64,000 nt of DNA from Casuarius casuarius (Eukaryota; Chordata; Aves; Casuariiformes; Casuariidae). The translations under genes were made by a program, and so were the position numbers. The notes beneath the pieces are model-generated. The model ran no database searches. It worked only from the letters and a program-made list of their open reading frames with translations, and was not told where the DNA came from. Where the stretch lies: NCBI GenBank assembly GCA_003342895.1, contig PTFA01000194.1:365124-429123 (forward strand), written 5' to 3'. The stretch's first letter is position 1; every line of letters begins with the position of its first letter. Shown here piece after piece: positions 40,601 to 49,475 of the stretch.

Positions 40601-41601
40601 AGCTCAACGTTACAGTAGAGCCTAAGCCACTGTAAAGCCTTCCAGGGAAGGAACTGGGCACTTTTACCAGCAATAATTTAAAGCAATGGGTAATTTTACA
40701 GGATAACTTGCGTTTTAATATGCTGCGTTATAAATCTGCATGAAATAAAATGTGAAACTAGGGTTGTGTTCTAGGAAAATGAGGTGGGGGAGTGAAAACA
40801 TGAGGAAGGGGAAGCAGGATTACAGAAACCCGCTCTTCCCCAAGCGGCTCGCTGAGGTCTAAGCCAGCCTGCAGCGCTCGCGACTCCGTATCGTGCAGAC
40901 AGAGTGCGTCTGCCGTGGATGTGGCTCCTCAGTCGTGCCCTTTAAAACGCGTAAGTGAAAAAACAAGCTACAAACATGAACCTTGGTCTTAAAGAGCTAC
41001 TCTGCCAACATGAAAAATATGAAAACTAAAAAAAAAAAAAAAGAAGAAAAAATCTTCTTTTCTACTCTTTCAGTGAAAGCCATTTCGCAGCAAATACCTT
41101 TCCTGTTTAACAAAGATCCTTTGCTAGAAAAAAAAAAGGATTCTCTATTAGTGTTTCTCCTTAGTTATTGATGACAACAGCTAAGCGCCCGCTTAGCAAG
41201 GTAATACTTCCTTAACCAGCACGTTTCGGGCACGAAGGCATTTCTCTTCCAAGCGCTCTCACAGACGACAGCGCCCGCACGGGACTTTCGACCCGAGCAG
41301 GCAGCAGCTCCCCCCGCACGACGCAGCGCCCTGCCCTGCCCTGCCCGCGCCCCCCCGCTCCCCGCCGAGGAGGAGCAGCAGGAAGCCGCAGACGCGGCCG
41401 TGGCCGCGCGTGTCGCCGCGCTCCTCCGGGAAGCCGCCCGCCCGCGGGCCGCCGCCTACCCATGTGGTAGCCGTAGGGCGACTCGGCGGCGCCGTCCTGC
41501 AGGCTGGCCAGGATCTCGCCCTTGCCCACGTCGCTGTCCCCCACCAGCAGGAACTTCAGCAGGAAATCGTAGGCTTTCGCCGGGCTCCCCAGGTGGCTCA
41601 T
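11363..41601 (-). CDS. RAB40B: RAB40B, Rab-like GTPase with SOCS box (complete, six coding exons)
   Basis: RAB40B is a small GTPase whose C-terminal SOCS box recruits Elongin B/C and Cullin-5. In mammals it acts in secretion and invadopodia. Six minus-strand exons join in frame: 41601-41460, 16284-16224, 14375-14315, 13442-13365, 12875-12653 and 11634-11363. They total 837 bases, giving 278 residues, the length of human RAB40B. Visible motifs are the P-loop GDSDVGKG (21-28), WDTSGQG (68-74), the degenerate G4 motif GNRLHL (125-130) typical of the RAB40 group, the SOCS BC-box LSLQDLCC (190-197), the Cul5-box core LPLP (212-215) and a terminal CKIS prenylation box. Residue 82 is Cys where mammalian RAB40B has Ser (recalled). 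RAB40C is the main alternative, but the FN3KRP/WDR45B neighbours and C-terminus favour RAB40B. The promoter is a CpG island with a CCAAT array. Confidence 0.95.
12117..12142. repeat. (TTTTA)5 microsatellite
   Basis: Five tandem TTTTA units in RAB40B intron 5. Confidence 0.9.
12186..12460 (-). mobile_element. Ancient CR1/L3-clade LINE relic
   Basis: Diverged but collinear with the reverse complement of amniote CR1/L3 3' regions. In order it has CCTCAGCCATACCTAGCAAC, the GTAGAAAAAGTTTCTTTTGG stretch, CATTTTGTATGCCATACTG and a TCTAGTCTTTTCAAGCTC-like end. The assignment is from remembered consensus and is unverified. Confidence 0.55.
12653..12875 (-). CDS. RAB40B: RAB40B coding exon 5
   Basis: Begins [20 protein letters not shown] and runs to WRPNK plus one base. 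Donor GTAAGC starts at 12652. Contains the degenerate G4 motif and the end of the GTPase fold ([12 protein letters not shown]). Confidence 0.95.
12876..13364 (-). other. RAB40B intron 4
   Basis: 489-base intron containing the CR1 3' end at 12978-13046. Otherwise unremarkable. Confidence 0.9.
12978..13046 (+). mobile_element. CR1 LINE 3' end
   Basis: GGTTGGACCAGATGATGTCT then AGAGGTCCCTTCCAGCTTC and a degenerate ATTCtATGATT tail, the hallmark 3' terminus of CR1, in plus orientation within RAB40B intron 4. Confidence 0.9.
13365..13442 (-). CDS. RAB40B: RAB40B coding exon 4
   Basis: Encodes [20 protein letters not shown] and the following IKEIDQ, exactly 26 codons. The acceptor is preceded by an unusual 22-base T run (13471-13450 on the minus strand). 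Donor GTAAGG starts at 13364. Confidence 0.95.
13443..14314 (-). other. RAB40B intron 3
   Basis: 872-base AT-rich intron. Its only notable content is the long homopolymer at 13450-13471 next to the exon 4 acceptor. Confidence 0.9.
13450..13471. repeat. 22-base A/T homopolymer at RAB40B exon 4 acceptor
   Basis: A22 on the plus strand reads T22 on the gene strand, followed by AATACAG and exon 4, with CTCTCTCT upstream. It serves as the polypyrimidine tract. Confidence 0.9.
14315..14375 (-). CDS. RAB40B: RAB40B coding exon 3
   Basis: Acceptor TATATCATAG, donor GTAGGC. Encodes the G3/switch II segment [20 protein letters not shown]. Confidence 0.95.
14376..16223 (-). other. RAB40B intron 2
   Basis: 1.85 kb of AT-rich unique sequence. 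I see no gene, RNA or clear repeat in it. Confidence 0.85.
16224..16284 (-). CDS. RAB40B: RAB40B coding exon 2
   Basis: Acceptor CTTTCCCCCAG, donor GTAAGTG. Encodes [19 protein letters not shown], the switch I/beta2-beta3 segment. Its 61 bases carry phase 1 to phase 0-minus-1, and the tryptophan codon of WDTSGQG is split across the junction. Confidence 0.95.
17110..17126. repeat. Poly-T run
   Basis: Seventeen T in RAB40B intron 1, without recognisable flanking element. Confidence 0.9.
22616..22698. repeat. Compound TA/CA microsatellite
   Basis: About 80 bases of alternating purine-pyrimidine sequence: blocks of (TA)n and (CA)n repeated in mirror-like order. Confidence 0.9.
28524..28539. repeat. 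Poly-C run
   Basis: Sixteen consecutive C in RAB40B intron 1. Assembly length is uncertain. Confidence 0.9.
30663..31045 (-). mobile_element. CR1 LINE 3' end, reverse orientation
   Basis: Begins with the reverse complement of the CR1 tail (GATCATAGTAAAATACAGG), then GGGACCTGAGGAGCTCATCT, AGTCCAACCTCCTGCTCAAA and the AAGTTTTTCCTAATATCC region, ending near TTCTCTTCTCCAGAGAG. This is the most intact CR1 copy in the window. It is a truncated 3' fragment without a coding region. Confidence 0.93.
31405..31510. repeat. Duplicated A-tract motif (A20-21 CC A7 CC)
   Basis: A21 at 31405-31425 and A20 at 31479-31498, each followed by CC, seven A and CC. The 50-odd bases between them are not repetitive. 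Confidence 0.85.
37711..37728. repeat. Poly-A run
   Basis: Eighteen A in RAB40B intron 1, with no obvious retrocopy upstream. Confidence 0.9.
39050..39480 (+). mobile_element. Possible ancient L2/CR1-superfamily LINE relic
   Basis: Pyrimidine-rich segment whose order of blocks recalls the 3' reverse-transcriptase region of L2-type LINEs: GAAACCCAGCCCTGTAACTT, ATCTTTCCACTCTATCC, then TCCTCATTTTCAAGGCTCTT with CCTGCCTCTCTC. It is highly diverged and from memory only. Confidence 0.35.
41460..41601 (-). CDS. RAB40B: RAB40B coding exon 1
   Basis: Starts [20 protein letters not shown] and includes the P-loop GDSDVGKG. Donor GTAGGCGG starts at 41459 after 47 codons plus one base. The exon ends YGYHM where human has a different short linker (recalled). 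Confidence 0.95.
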
Positions 41602-41988
41602 CCTCGCCGGCGGCTCGGCTCAGCTCCCGCCGCCCGTGCCGCGGCATGCCCGGCGGCGCGGCTCACGGCGCCGGGAGCCCGCGGGGTCAGCGGCGAGCGG
41701 CGGCGGCGCACGTCATGCCGCCGCGCAGCGAGGCTCCGACCTGACCCCCCGCCCCGGCGGCGGCGCGGCTCGGCTCGGCTCGGCGCGGCCCGGGAAGGCG
41801 GAGGAGCGGCGGGGCGGGCGCGCGGCGGGGCTCCGTGCGGCCGCGGGGGCTCTGTCCTCCCGCCGCCCCGCGGTCAGTCAGCGCCGCGCGCCGCCGCCTC
41901 GCGCTGCCCCTCAGCCGAGCGAGCGGCGCGGAGGCTACCTCCGGCCACGGCGCCGTGACAGGCACCGAGCCCCGCCCCTCGCCCTGCT

Positions 41989-42237
41989 ATTGGCCGGCTG
42001 GCTGGCGCTCCCGCCCTCTTCAGCAGTCATTGGTGCTCCGCGACACCATCCCCGCCCCCTCCCCGCTTACCGGGGGGACTGCTCTCCCACCGCTTTCACT
42101 TATTGGTGTACCAAAAGGCACTAGCCCCGCCCTCCTCGGCTCTCATTGGAGGGAAGCAGACCTCGACCGCCCCCCTCCTCGTGTTCCCAGCGGGACACGG
42201 CGGCCCAGTTGCTAGGTGGCTCCAAGGTCGCCATTGG
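41989..42237 (-). promoter_or_regulatory. Array of five CCAAT boxes upstream of RAB40B
   Basis: ATTGG on the plus strand, so CCAAT on the gene strand, at 41989, 42029, 42102, 42145 and 42233. All share one orientation, 390-640 bases upstream of the RAB40B start codon, with GC boxes between. This is the arrangement expected for NF-Y binding. Confidence 0.7.
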
Positions 42238-42430
42238 TTCTCCCGCTCGTCAATCACGCTTAGTCTCGCCTCCCCACTGGGAGGGAGCCGTTTGCCCCGC
42301 AGGGGACTCGCGGTGTGTTTACGAGGCAGCCGCGCGGGTAGCGCCGGAGCCCCTGAGGCCAAGGGTTCGAGCCCCAGCCCCTCCAGCGGGCACCGGCGGT
42401 AGCCGCGGGGGCACCGCCCGCGGTAAAGCT

Positions 42431-45400
42431 GGCCACTCTCCCACGGGTCTGCAGTAACTACCGAGCGTGCATGCACATAAACGTCCCTAGGACTCAAGTG
42501 CAGCAGTGGTGTCATGGTGGTGGGAGGCTCTGTGAAGCAGCGGCAGTTCATGGACAAGGGCCATTTCTCACTTTGCACTAACACCCACCCCAAGCAAGGC
42601 ACCCCACGCTGCCCCGCAGCAAGGCCTCCACAGTCACTCGTGCTGCGGACTTTAGTCTTGCTCTTATGGTATTTCTAGCCTGAAGAGACACGTACTTTCA
42701 CCCTCAGATCCACATCAGCATTAGCTGGCCTTGCCCTCTCCCTATCCTCATTCAAATATTACCGTAGAGTCACAAAAAAACCCCATGAGGATGAGACTGG
42801 AACGGGATATCAGGCAGCCCGAGCTTTCCTCCAAGTCCCGTACTGCAGCCGGGGGACAGATGCACATGAGAACAAAAGCCTGTTGCCTTCCTTGACAATA
42901 CTGCAAAGCACGTATTAACAGCAGTACGGAGGGAGCTGAGGGAGCGGGGTCATCTTTGGAGCAAGTGCTCACCCTTCATGTGCCATTAACAGTTAAATAA
43001 ATGCAGCAGCTTTCTAGAATGAGCTGCATCAGTGCATCATATCCAACCCCAGCTGTCAGGCCAGTAGAAAAACAAAACTGAAAGCAACTGAACAGAAGCT
43101 TACAGAAAAATGTCATTTTTTAAACCTTACCCTAATGCTTATCTTTACTGCATAAACTCTGTGCTAAGCCCTTTATGATTTCTTGTCATTTGCTCATGGC
43201 ATATCTCTCAGCAAATATAATTTAAAAGTTTTCTTGGATTAAATCTTGTTAATTCCCAGTAATTCCCAAATAGTGTCAAATTGGTACAAAGTAAGTTTTT
43301 AAAGAGACAGACAGAAAGAAACAACCAAAATAGAGCTGCATGCATAAAGTATCCGCACACGTAAAATTACAGCTTCATGAAAGGTCTTTATGTCGTTGTT
43401 TTACTGGAAGAAAAAAATCCAGCCCACTTTGCCAGAGCACATCAGTCAGAAGAATCATCATAGACACAGGTCTTACTCTGGATTATCTGCAGCCAAATGT
43501 AAGCCCTAAATTGAAAGAGGATCCACATCTATGCATTACATTTTTATTCAAAATAAAAGAAAAACAAGCCCTTGACTAATAAAATTTATTTGTATGGGTA
43601 TGATGCAATACTGGTCTACTGATCTCTTAAAAAAAAAAAAAAAGTCTTAACACGCCTATTTCAGGATTGCAAATAAAGCAGTAAGCTCATGAATACTGCT
43701 ATATCATTCCTTGGCATCTTTAACACGGTGCAACCTGAAGAGTATGTACAAAATGTCCTGAAGTGTTCCCCTGTGGACACCAAAATACCACACTCCCAGT
43801 TTCAGACAGGCAATTTTCTTTCTAGCATACTCATGCATCCAATAGTTACACCTCTTTACAATCCAGTCTCTGCTTTATGGAACCAAAGTCCTCTTGGAGG
43901 TGGGGAAGATAAATTTGCAACAATAAACTCCAGGTTCATGGGCCCCAGTGTTTTACCGTAGAAGTTAGCATGCAACACAATACCACTCGAACTGCTACAT
44001 ATAGAGAGAGAAGCGCGCTTTTCTTCCAGATGCTCCATCTGTCAGAGCCTGTGTTTCAGTTTTTACTTGGAGATAGACTATGCCATTGTAGTAGTCATTC
44101 ATACTTTTACCAGGGAAGCAATATTCCGGACAGCTGGAGTGCAGCCCTCGGCATCAGGAAACTAGCGCTCTAACCCCAATTCTAACACGGACTTCCCCTA
44201 CGAATTTGGGCAACTTAAATTCTTTACACCTCAGCTTTTCAGTCCTATCAAAGCTATTTGCTACAAGCTATCTAATGCAGAAGAGCATCATGGGATTCAA
44301 ACCACAAATTTCAGCGGAGTGCTTTGACATGTCACAAGAAAAACATTAAAGTACAAACTAATCATATCTTGCTTTATTGTAATTTTATCTGATTTTTCCA
44401 ATAGTTCATCAAGGAAGAGTGGAAAAAACTCAAGCATTTTCATAACAACAAACTTGGCAATTAGAAGTAATTTTTTTTTGTTCAACTGAAGAGTTACTTG
44501 CTTGTCAATTGTTAAAAAAATGTAGAAATAATGCTGTTTCAAATGTCTGTTTTGATGCTGTAAGCACTGGAACTCTGGAATGTTTCCACTTTCCTGAATA
44601 TTTCCACTTATCTGACAATTACGTGTAATCATGCTTAGAACACAAATCCGTGCCAAGCCCTGGTTTATTTTGAGGGCAGTTCATGGTTATACTTTATACA
44701 GGAACTAGTGAACTAGAATACACCCACAAATCTTTAACCCATCACCTGTCCAAATAATACAAAAGAAAATGCATTTGCTAACCCACTTGAAAGCATTAAG
44801 ATATCCCTTTGAGAGGCAAGCTGAAAGTATTTGTTTTTTAAAGAATAAGAAACAATGATATACATATTACTCTTTTACTGTACCAAGCAGAACTAGGCTA
44901 AACATAAGTCAGAGTTGTAAAATACATAAATAATAACAACTTCTCGAGCAGGATTAAAAAAAAAAGAATCTCAAATTTCTGCATCCAAAGTGGCAGCTAT
45001 ATTTATTGGAAAAACATTTTTTTTTTTACCCTCACAAAGAGCATATTTTCTTCTCATTATTAAAATGAACCAAAAATGAGCATCCTCCCAGGGCTTTATG
45101 CTGAAGAAACCCAGTGGTAATATGGCATACTTTGTATCTAAAAGAGAGGCAGGCAAAGCCCAAACATTAAACTCCGAGGACAAAAAATTTCTGATTTCTC
45201 TCTCTGCACCAAATTAGATAGAACAGGCCCTCTGGCTTTGGTCTCATTTTCATTCAGACTCTGCCCCTAATTATGCCCCTGGAATCACTATGTTTACAGT
45301 GAAAAATTAATCCATGAAGGCGTAAACTCTGCAAGTAAACAGACATCAATGACACCGATCCCAATGTCTTTGCATTATCAGACAAACAGATAAACTCTGC

Positions 45401-48400
45401 TCTGAAGGCCTATCTCAGTTTGTTATTTTGATGATGGAACTTTTCATTCCATTTACATTTATCTGCTCACACAGCTGATCTGAGGAATTTTTTAAAAACA
45501 CATTTCTTTCCCTTAGGGCGAGCTATGTTTAAGAGAAAAACAAGCAGTAACAACAAATCTCCATGACTGTCTTATAAATCATCTCCTTCTGTAATGGAAA
45601 TTCCTACATCCTTCCTGAACCACCCTCTCAGCCTATCCAAGGATATAGGGAGGGGAAAAAAAAAAAGAAAAAAAAAAAGAAAGTTCACAGCACATTTGTC
45701 ATATGTTCACACAAATAGAGGCTTGGAGCCTGAGAAGTCCTAATGCATATTTTCCATTTATATATATAAACCAACCCATAAAAGGCTGCACATACCAATT
45801 ACCTTTTCTTTTCTTGTACATACTGTCAAGCAGTAAACAGAAATTAGCAGCTGCAGTGCTTTTTTATTCAGGAGGTGTGTATCAGCTGATGACTCACCAA
45901 ATAATTTGCAGCCCAGCATGCCAGTTGTCTTCTCCTCCACAGAAAGAAACACTATTTTAAACAAGAAGTTAACCACCGTGGATGTTGCAGGCAAGTCAGC
46001 ATGTTTGGTGAACCCCAACAGCGCAGAAGGAAGGGGACGGTCCCAAAAGCATATTGCAAACGCTTTTTAAAATACTCACATAGGAACAAATGATACATGG
46101 GGAAAAGAATGGAGGTGGGGAAGAAAGGATTATTGCAAAGTTAACCCACTCTGCCACGCAGCCTTTTGTGCTTTACACCGCCTTCATCTCAGCAGGCAAG
46201 ACCTGCACTGCAGGAACAACGTCAGTATATGGCTAGGCTTTCTTTCACAGCCCTCTGGAAGTGCATTTGGGGCATGACTCAATAGTTTATTTCAAATGGG
46301 GGGTAGTAATTTACAGCACAGAGGCCAAAGATGGCAAGCAGCAGGCTTACTAAGGGCTCGGAGCTGGGATTCACAGCACACCAAAAAGAAAAACTGTTAG
46401 GCAGCAGCTCCCAAATCCTGGTCCTCACCGCATTCCAACACGCGCAGGATTTGGGAGCCCGGGCCTCCTGCAAACAGATGCCCTGTAGCATCTTTAGGAA
46501 TGCAATGTCTTGTCGGTCCTGCTGAGTTTCCTCCAGAACAATTAACCTCTAATTTACAAAGCAAGCTGCCAGCTCCTCCTTCAGATTATGTCCACCATGT
46601 AATTAATGAGCTTGACATTATGGTTTTGGCCAAACTTCTGTTACATCCTAGCTGATCGGATGCAATCGGCACAAAGTACAATCCAATTAAATTCTAGGGA
46701 ATTAATGGCAATTGTTCTCTACTTTCAGAGCATTTGCTATGCTGTTCTTTAGTACAGCCTGACAAACGTCTTCACTGACAGTATAGAATACTCTATTACA
46801 GTTTTGTATTTGAAGACGAAACCATGCATTTCATTCTATTCTAACTCAACTAAATCTATTCTAAGTTAAGTTCCGATTGGCTTTCAATTGCTTTGTCAAA
46901 AGCAGGAGAAAAAAAAAAATCAAACACAACAGGAATTTTCAGAAAATTGTGGAAGTGTCATTTAATAAAAAATCAGGGTTTGAATCTTTGCTAATCTCAT
47001 AGTTCTTTAAAAACTACAGAATGAAAAAGCAAGTCCTGTTGATCTCAGAATGGATGTTACTCCTTTACTCTCTGAATAAGAAGGAAGGTTCAAAGATAAC
47101 TCACAGCATCATTTTCCATAGCACAGGCTGCTGATTCCTTGGCTCCAGTAGAAGAATTAAGATTCCCTCAGCACAATCACAATCATTCTTCATCAACCAC
47201 TGCAGACTGCTGAATCCAACTTTTGCAAGAGACTGGTTAAGGTTAATTTTACAAGAAGAGGCAGGAGAGCTAGTATGTGTCAGAAAACAGATTCCAGCAT
47301 ACAAAAAATTTCTGATTTCTGTTCCCATGCACTTGTGGTACTAATTTATCCCCGGTTCTGATTAAGCCACAGCTTCTTGGACTTTAATCACTGACACATC
47401 CACAATGGTAACTTGTTCGACAGCCAACACTCAAGGTTCACTTAAGTGAACCTGCTTTGCTACACAAAAAGTCATGCAAAATAATATATACCATCCTACC
47501 AACCCTGCACGAGAAAGACTTAGTATGCTTATGACATACCTGGAGTGGCTAGAAAGCCCAACCTGTAGCTGTCATACATCAGTCCAGGATTTTTTAGAGT
47601 AAAAAATCAATGTGTCCTTCTAAAAAGCACTGGTTCTGTTACACACCTGCCATGCAAATAGTCTAGGCACATGCAATTTCTTGTGCACATGTGCAGTTCA
47701 TTACTCCTGATGGTATGTTCACTCATCAAGTGCTTTCTGATAAAGTAAATACATTGCATACAAACACAACGATGGTGCAGCACATCTCAGAAGTCTAAGT
47801 TTTGGATCTGGGGCAAACACAACACACAGATGATTGGTGCGGGCCACCACAGAAATAGCCAAAAACATAGAATCCTAGCAAAAATATTCATGATAAATCT
47901 ACGTGGACTACTGTATATCCAGAATTCCTGCCAAAGGCAACAGATTAATTTCTACGTGGACAAAGTTTCTAGATTAAAAAAAAAAAAAGTATGGGAAGCC
48001 CTGAAAAGGAAAGTTCAGGGACTTCTGGGAATGAAAAACTTCCATCCTTTCAGCACTTGCTATTTTGCTACTGAACAGGAGCTATCGGAGGACTCTGAGC
48101 TCTAATCCTCCTCCACTAAACCTGAAAAAATAAAATTTCCAAAACCAAATCCAGTTTAAAATTTGAAAATACACATGAATAACTCAAAATTAATCTCAAC
48201 TGCTCTTTGTCTAAACTACAATACAGCAACGGATGCATAATCATAGGTGTCTGAATTGCTCAAGAAGAAGAGAAAAATTCTTTAAAAAACCCCAAACAAT
48301 ATACATCAGTATAGTGAATAGGAATATAATCAAGAATAATGAAATACTTTTTCTTTTCTAAAAAAGTAAAAATTGTCAGAAATCAAGATGAACTTGGTGA

Positions 48401-48930
48401 TTGTAACCAGCGAGAAAATGATCACCACAGGCATTTAAGGAAATACTAGAGATGAATGAAAAATCAGAAGGAACTCTTCCAGCTTCTACGGTTGGAAAAT
48501 TGTATTTTAAGTATTACAAATAACAATAAATGAGTTACTTGCTAAATAAAAAAAGGGTTTCAATGGGAAGAGGATATAGTAATTCACTTCAGAGCAATTC
48601 TGGCCACCGTTTGGTAATAGCAAGCTGTTCTTGTTACTGTTGAGGAACAGAATGAATGTGAGCATATACCTTCACTATAGCCAAAAAACCCACTAAATCG
48701 AAATATTGTAAAATTACTACCCGTTGTTACATATATTGCCCTACCGCAACATTTTTTCCTTGACGTGTCCATCCTCTGCATTTATAGTAGGAAATAATTC
48801 ACCACACACCCCAGGAAAATGAATTTTAAAAAAAGAAAAAAAGCATTTACAGCTTCTCTATAGACCAAAACACGCTCCAAGAGAAACACAGGTTTTGAGG
48901 ACAGTATTTAGCATCCTGCCCAACCCCAGG
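42431..48930. other. Intergenic region between divergent RAB40B and FN3KRP
   Basis: About 6.5 kb of AT-rich sequence between two CpG islands. Open frames up to about 119 codons (e.g. 44297-44656, minus) have no recognisable domains. A 19-base string CAAAAAATTTCTGATTTCT occurs at 45181 and again at about 47302, of unknown meaning. An A/G-rich run lies at 45654-45681. No gene was recognised. Confidence 0.75.
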
Positions 48931-49168
48931 GGGCCGGGGGGGTCCCCGAGGGCAGCTGCACCTCCGCCAGGGCCACGGCGGCTCCGCGCCCCGCTCTGCG
49001 CCTCCGAGGAGGAATTTCGCGCTTCTCTCTCACCCAGGCGGAGAGCAGCGACTCCTCCCGCGCCCTCGGCTCCCTTTCTGCCGCCAGCTCTCCCCGTGGC
49101 AGCCCCCAGCCCTAGCTAACCTCACCCTCGTCGCCTCAGCCGCCATTTCGCCGGCCCCGCCGCCCCCC

Positions 49169-49298
49169 GCGCAGCGCCGCGCAGGCGCCGCCTCGCCCCG
49201 CGCAGGCGCAGTACCACCCGCAAACGCTGCATCGCCCTGCGCAGGCACCGTGCCGCCCCGCGCAGGCGCAGTGTCCCCCTCCCCCCGCGCAGGCGCAG
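49169..49298. promoter_or_regulatory. Tandem array of NRF1-type sites at FN3KRP promoter
   Basis: A degenerate 20-21 base unit, roughly GCGCAGGCGCAGTRCCGCCC, repeats with cores near 49169, 49179, 49200, 49218, 49239, 49260 and 49287. Four copies (49179, 49200, 49260, 49287) match the NRF1 motif RCGCANGCGY exactly. The last ends 36 bases before the FN3KRP start codon. Confidence 0.75.
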
Positions 49299-49334
49299 TG
49301 CCGGCGGCGGCGTCGCGCTTGCCCCGCAGGCGGC

Positions 49335-49475
49335 ATGGAGGACGCGCTGAAGCGGGCGCTGGGCACCTCCGTGCTCCGGCCTACGGGGCACTCGGGGGGC
49401 GGCTGCATCAGCCAGGGCCAGAGCTACGACACGGACCGCGGCCGGGTGTACGTGAAGAGCAACTCCAGGCCGGAG
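49335..49475 (+). CDS. FN3KRP: FN3KRP coding exon 1
   Basis: 47 codons from [10 protein letters not shown] to SNSRPE, donor GTGGGG. Contains the P-loop with Cys24 (49404-49406) and K41. Confidence 0.95.

Larger units (their letters stand above)
16285..41459 (-). other. RAB40B intron 1 (about 25.2 kb)
   Basis: Large AT-rich first intron. It contains CR1 at 30663-31045, possible LINE relic sequence near 39050-39480, several homopolymers and a TA/CA microsatellite (22616-22698). Short CpG-richer patches lie at about 17760-18310, 20040-20220, 25880-26350 and 28980-29450. No nested gene was recognised on either strand. The open frames are short and lack family signatures. Confidence 0.85.
41225..42430. 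promoter_or_regulatory. CpG island promoter of RAB40B
   Basis: Dense CpG block spanning RAB40B exon 1 and about 800 bases upstream. It has GC boxes (CCCCGCCCC), a (GGCTC)3 run at 41767-41781 and a CCAAT array. Many overlapping open frames on both strands here are composition artefacts. Confidence 0.88.

Noticed and set aside
41400..42215. Several 100-180 codon plus-strand frames across RAB40B exon 1 and promoter
   Set aside because: Antisense shadows of exon 1 and CpG-island composition artefacts: proline/arginine/alanine-rich and mutually overlapping.
42340..42385. tRNA-like B-box GGTTCGAGCCC
   Set aside because: No 7-bp acceptor stem or proper T-arm pairing could be found around it, and the A-box is poor. 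It is GC-rich promoter sequence.
42096..42602. 168-codon minus-strand frame upstream of RAB40B
   Set aside because: Lies in CpG-rich promoter DNA with the CCAAT array, has no recognisable domain and has many overlapping frames on both strands.
44297..44656. 119-codon minus-strand frame between RAB40B and FN3KRP
   Set aside because: Lysine/isoleucine/phenylalanine-rich frame in AT-rich DNA without recognisable domains or promoter context.
45181..47321. 19-base string CAAAAAATTTCTGATTTCT found twice 2.1 kb apart
   Set aside because: Short, low-complexity and AT-rich. Flanks do not match, so it is more likely coincidence than a dispersed element.
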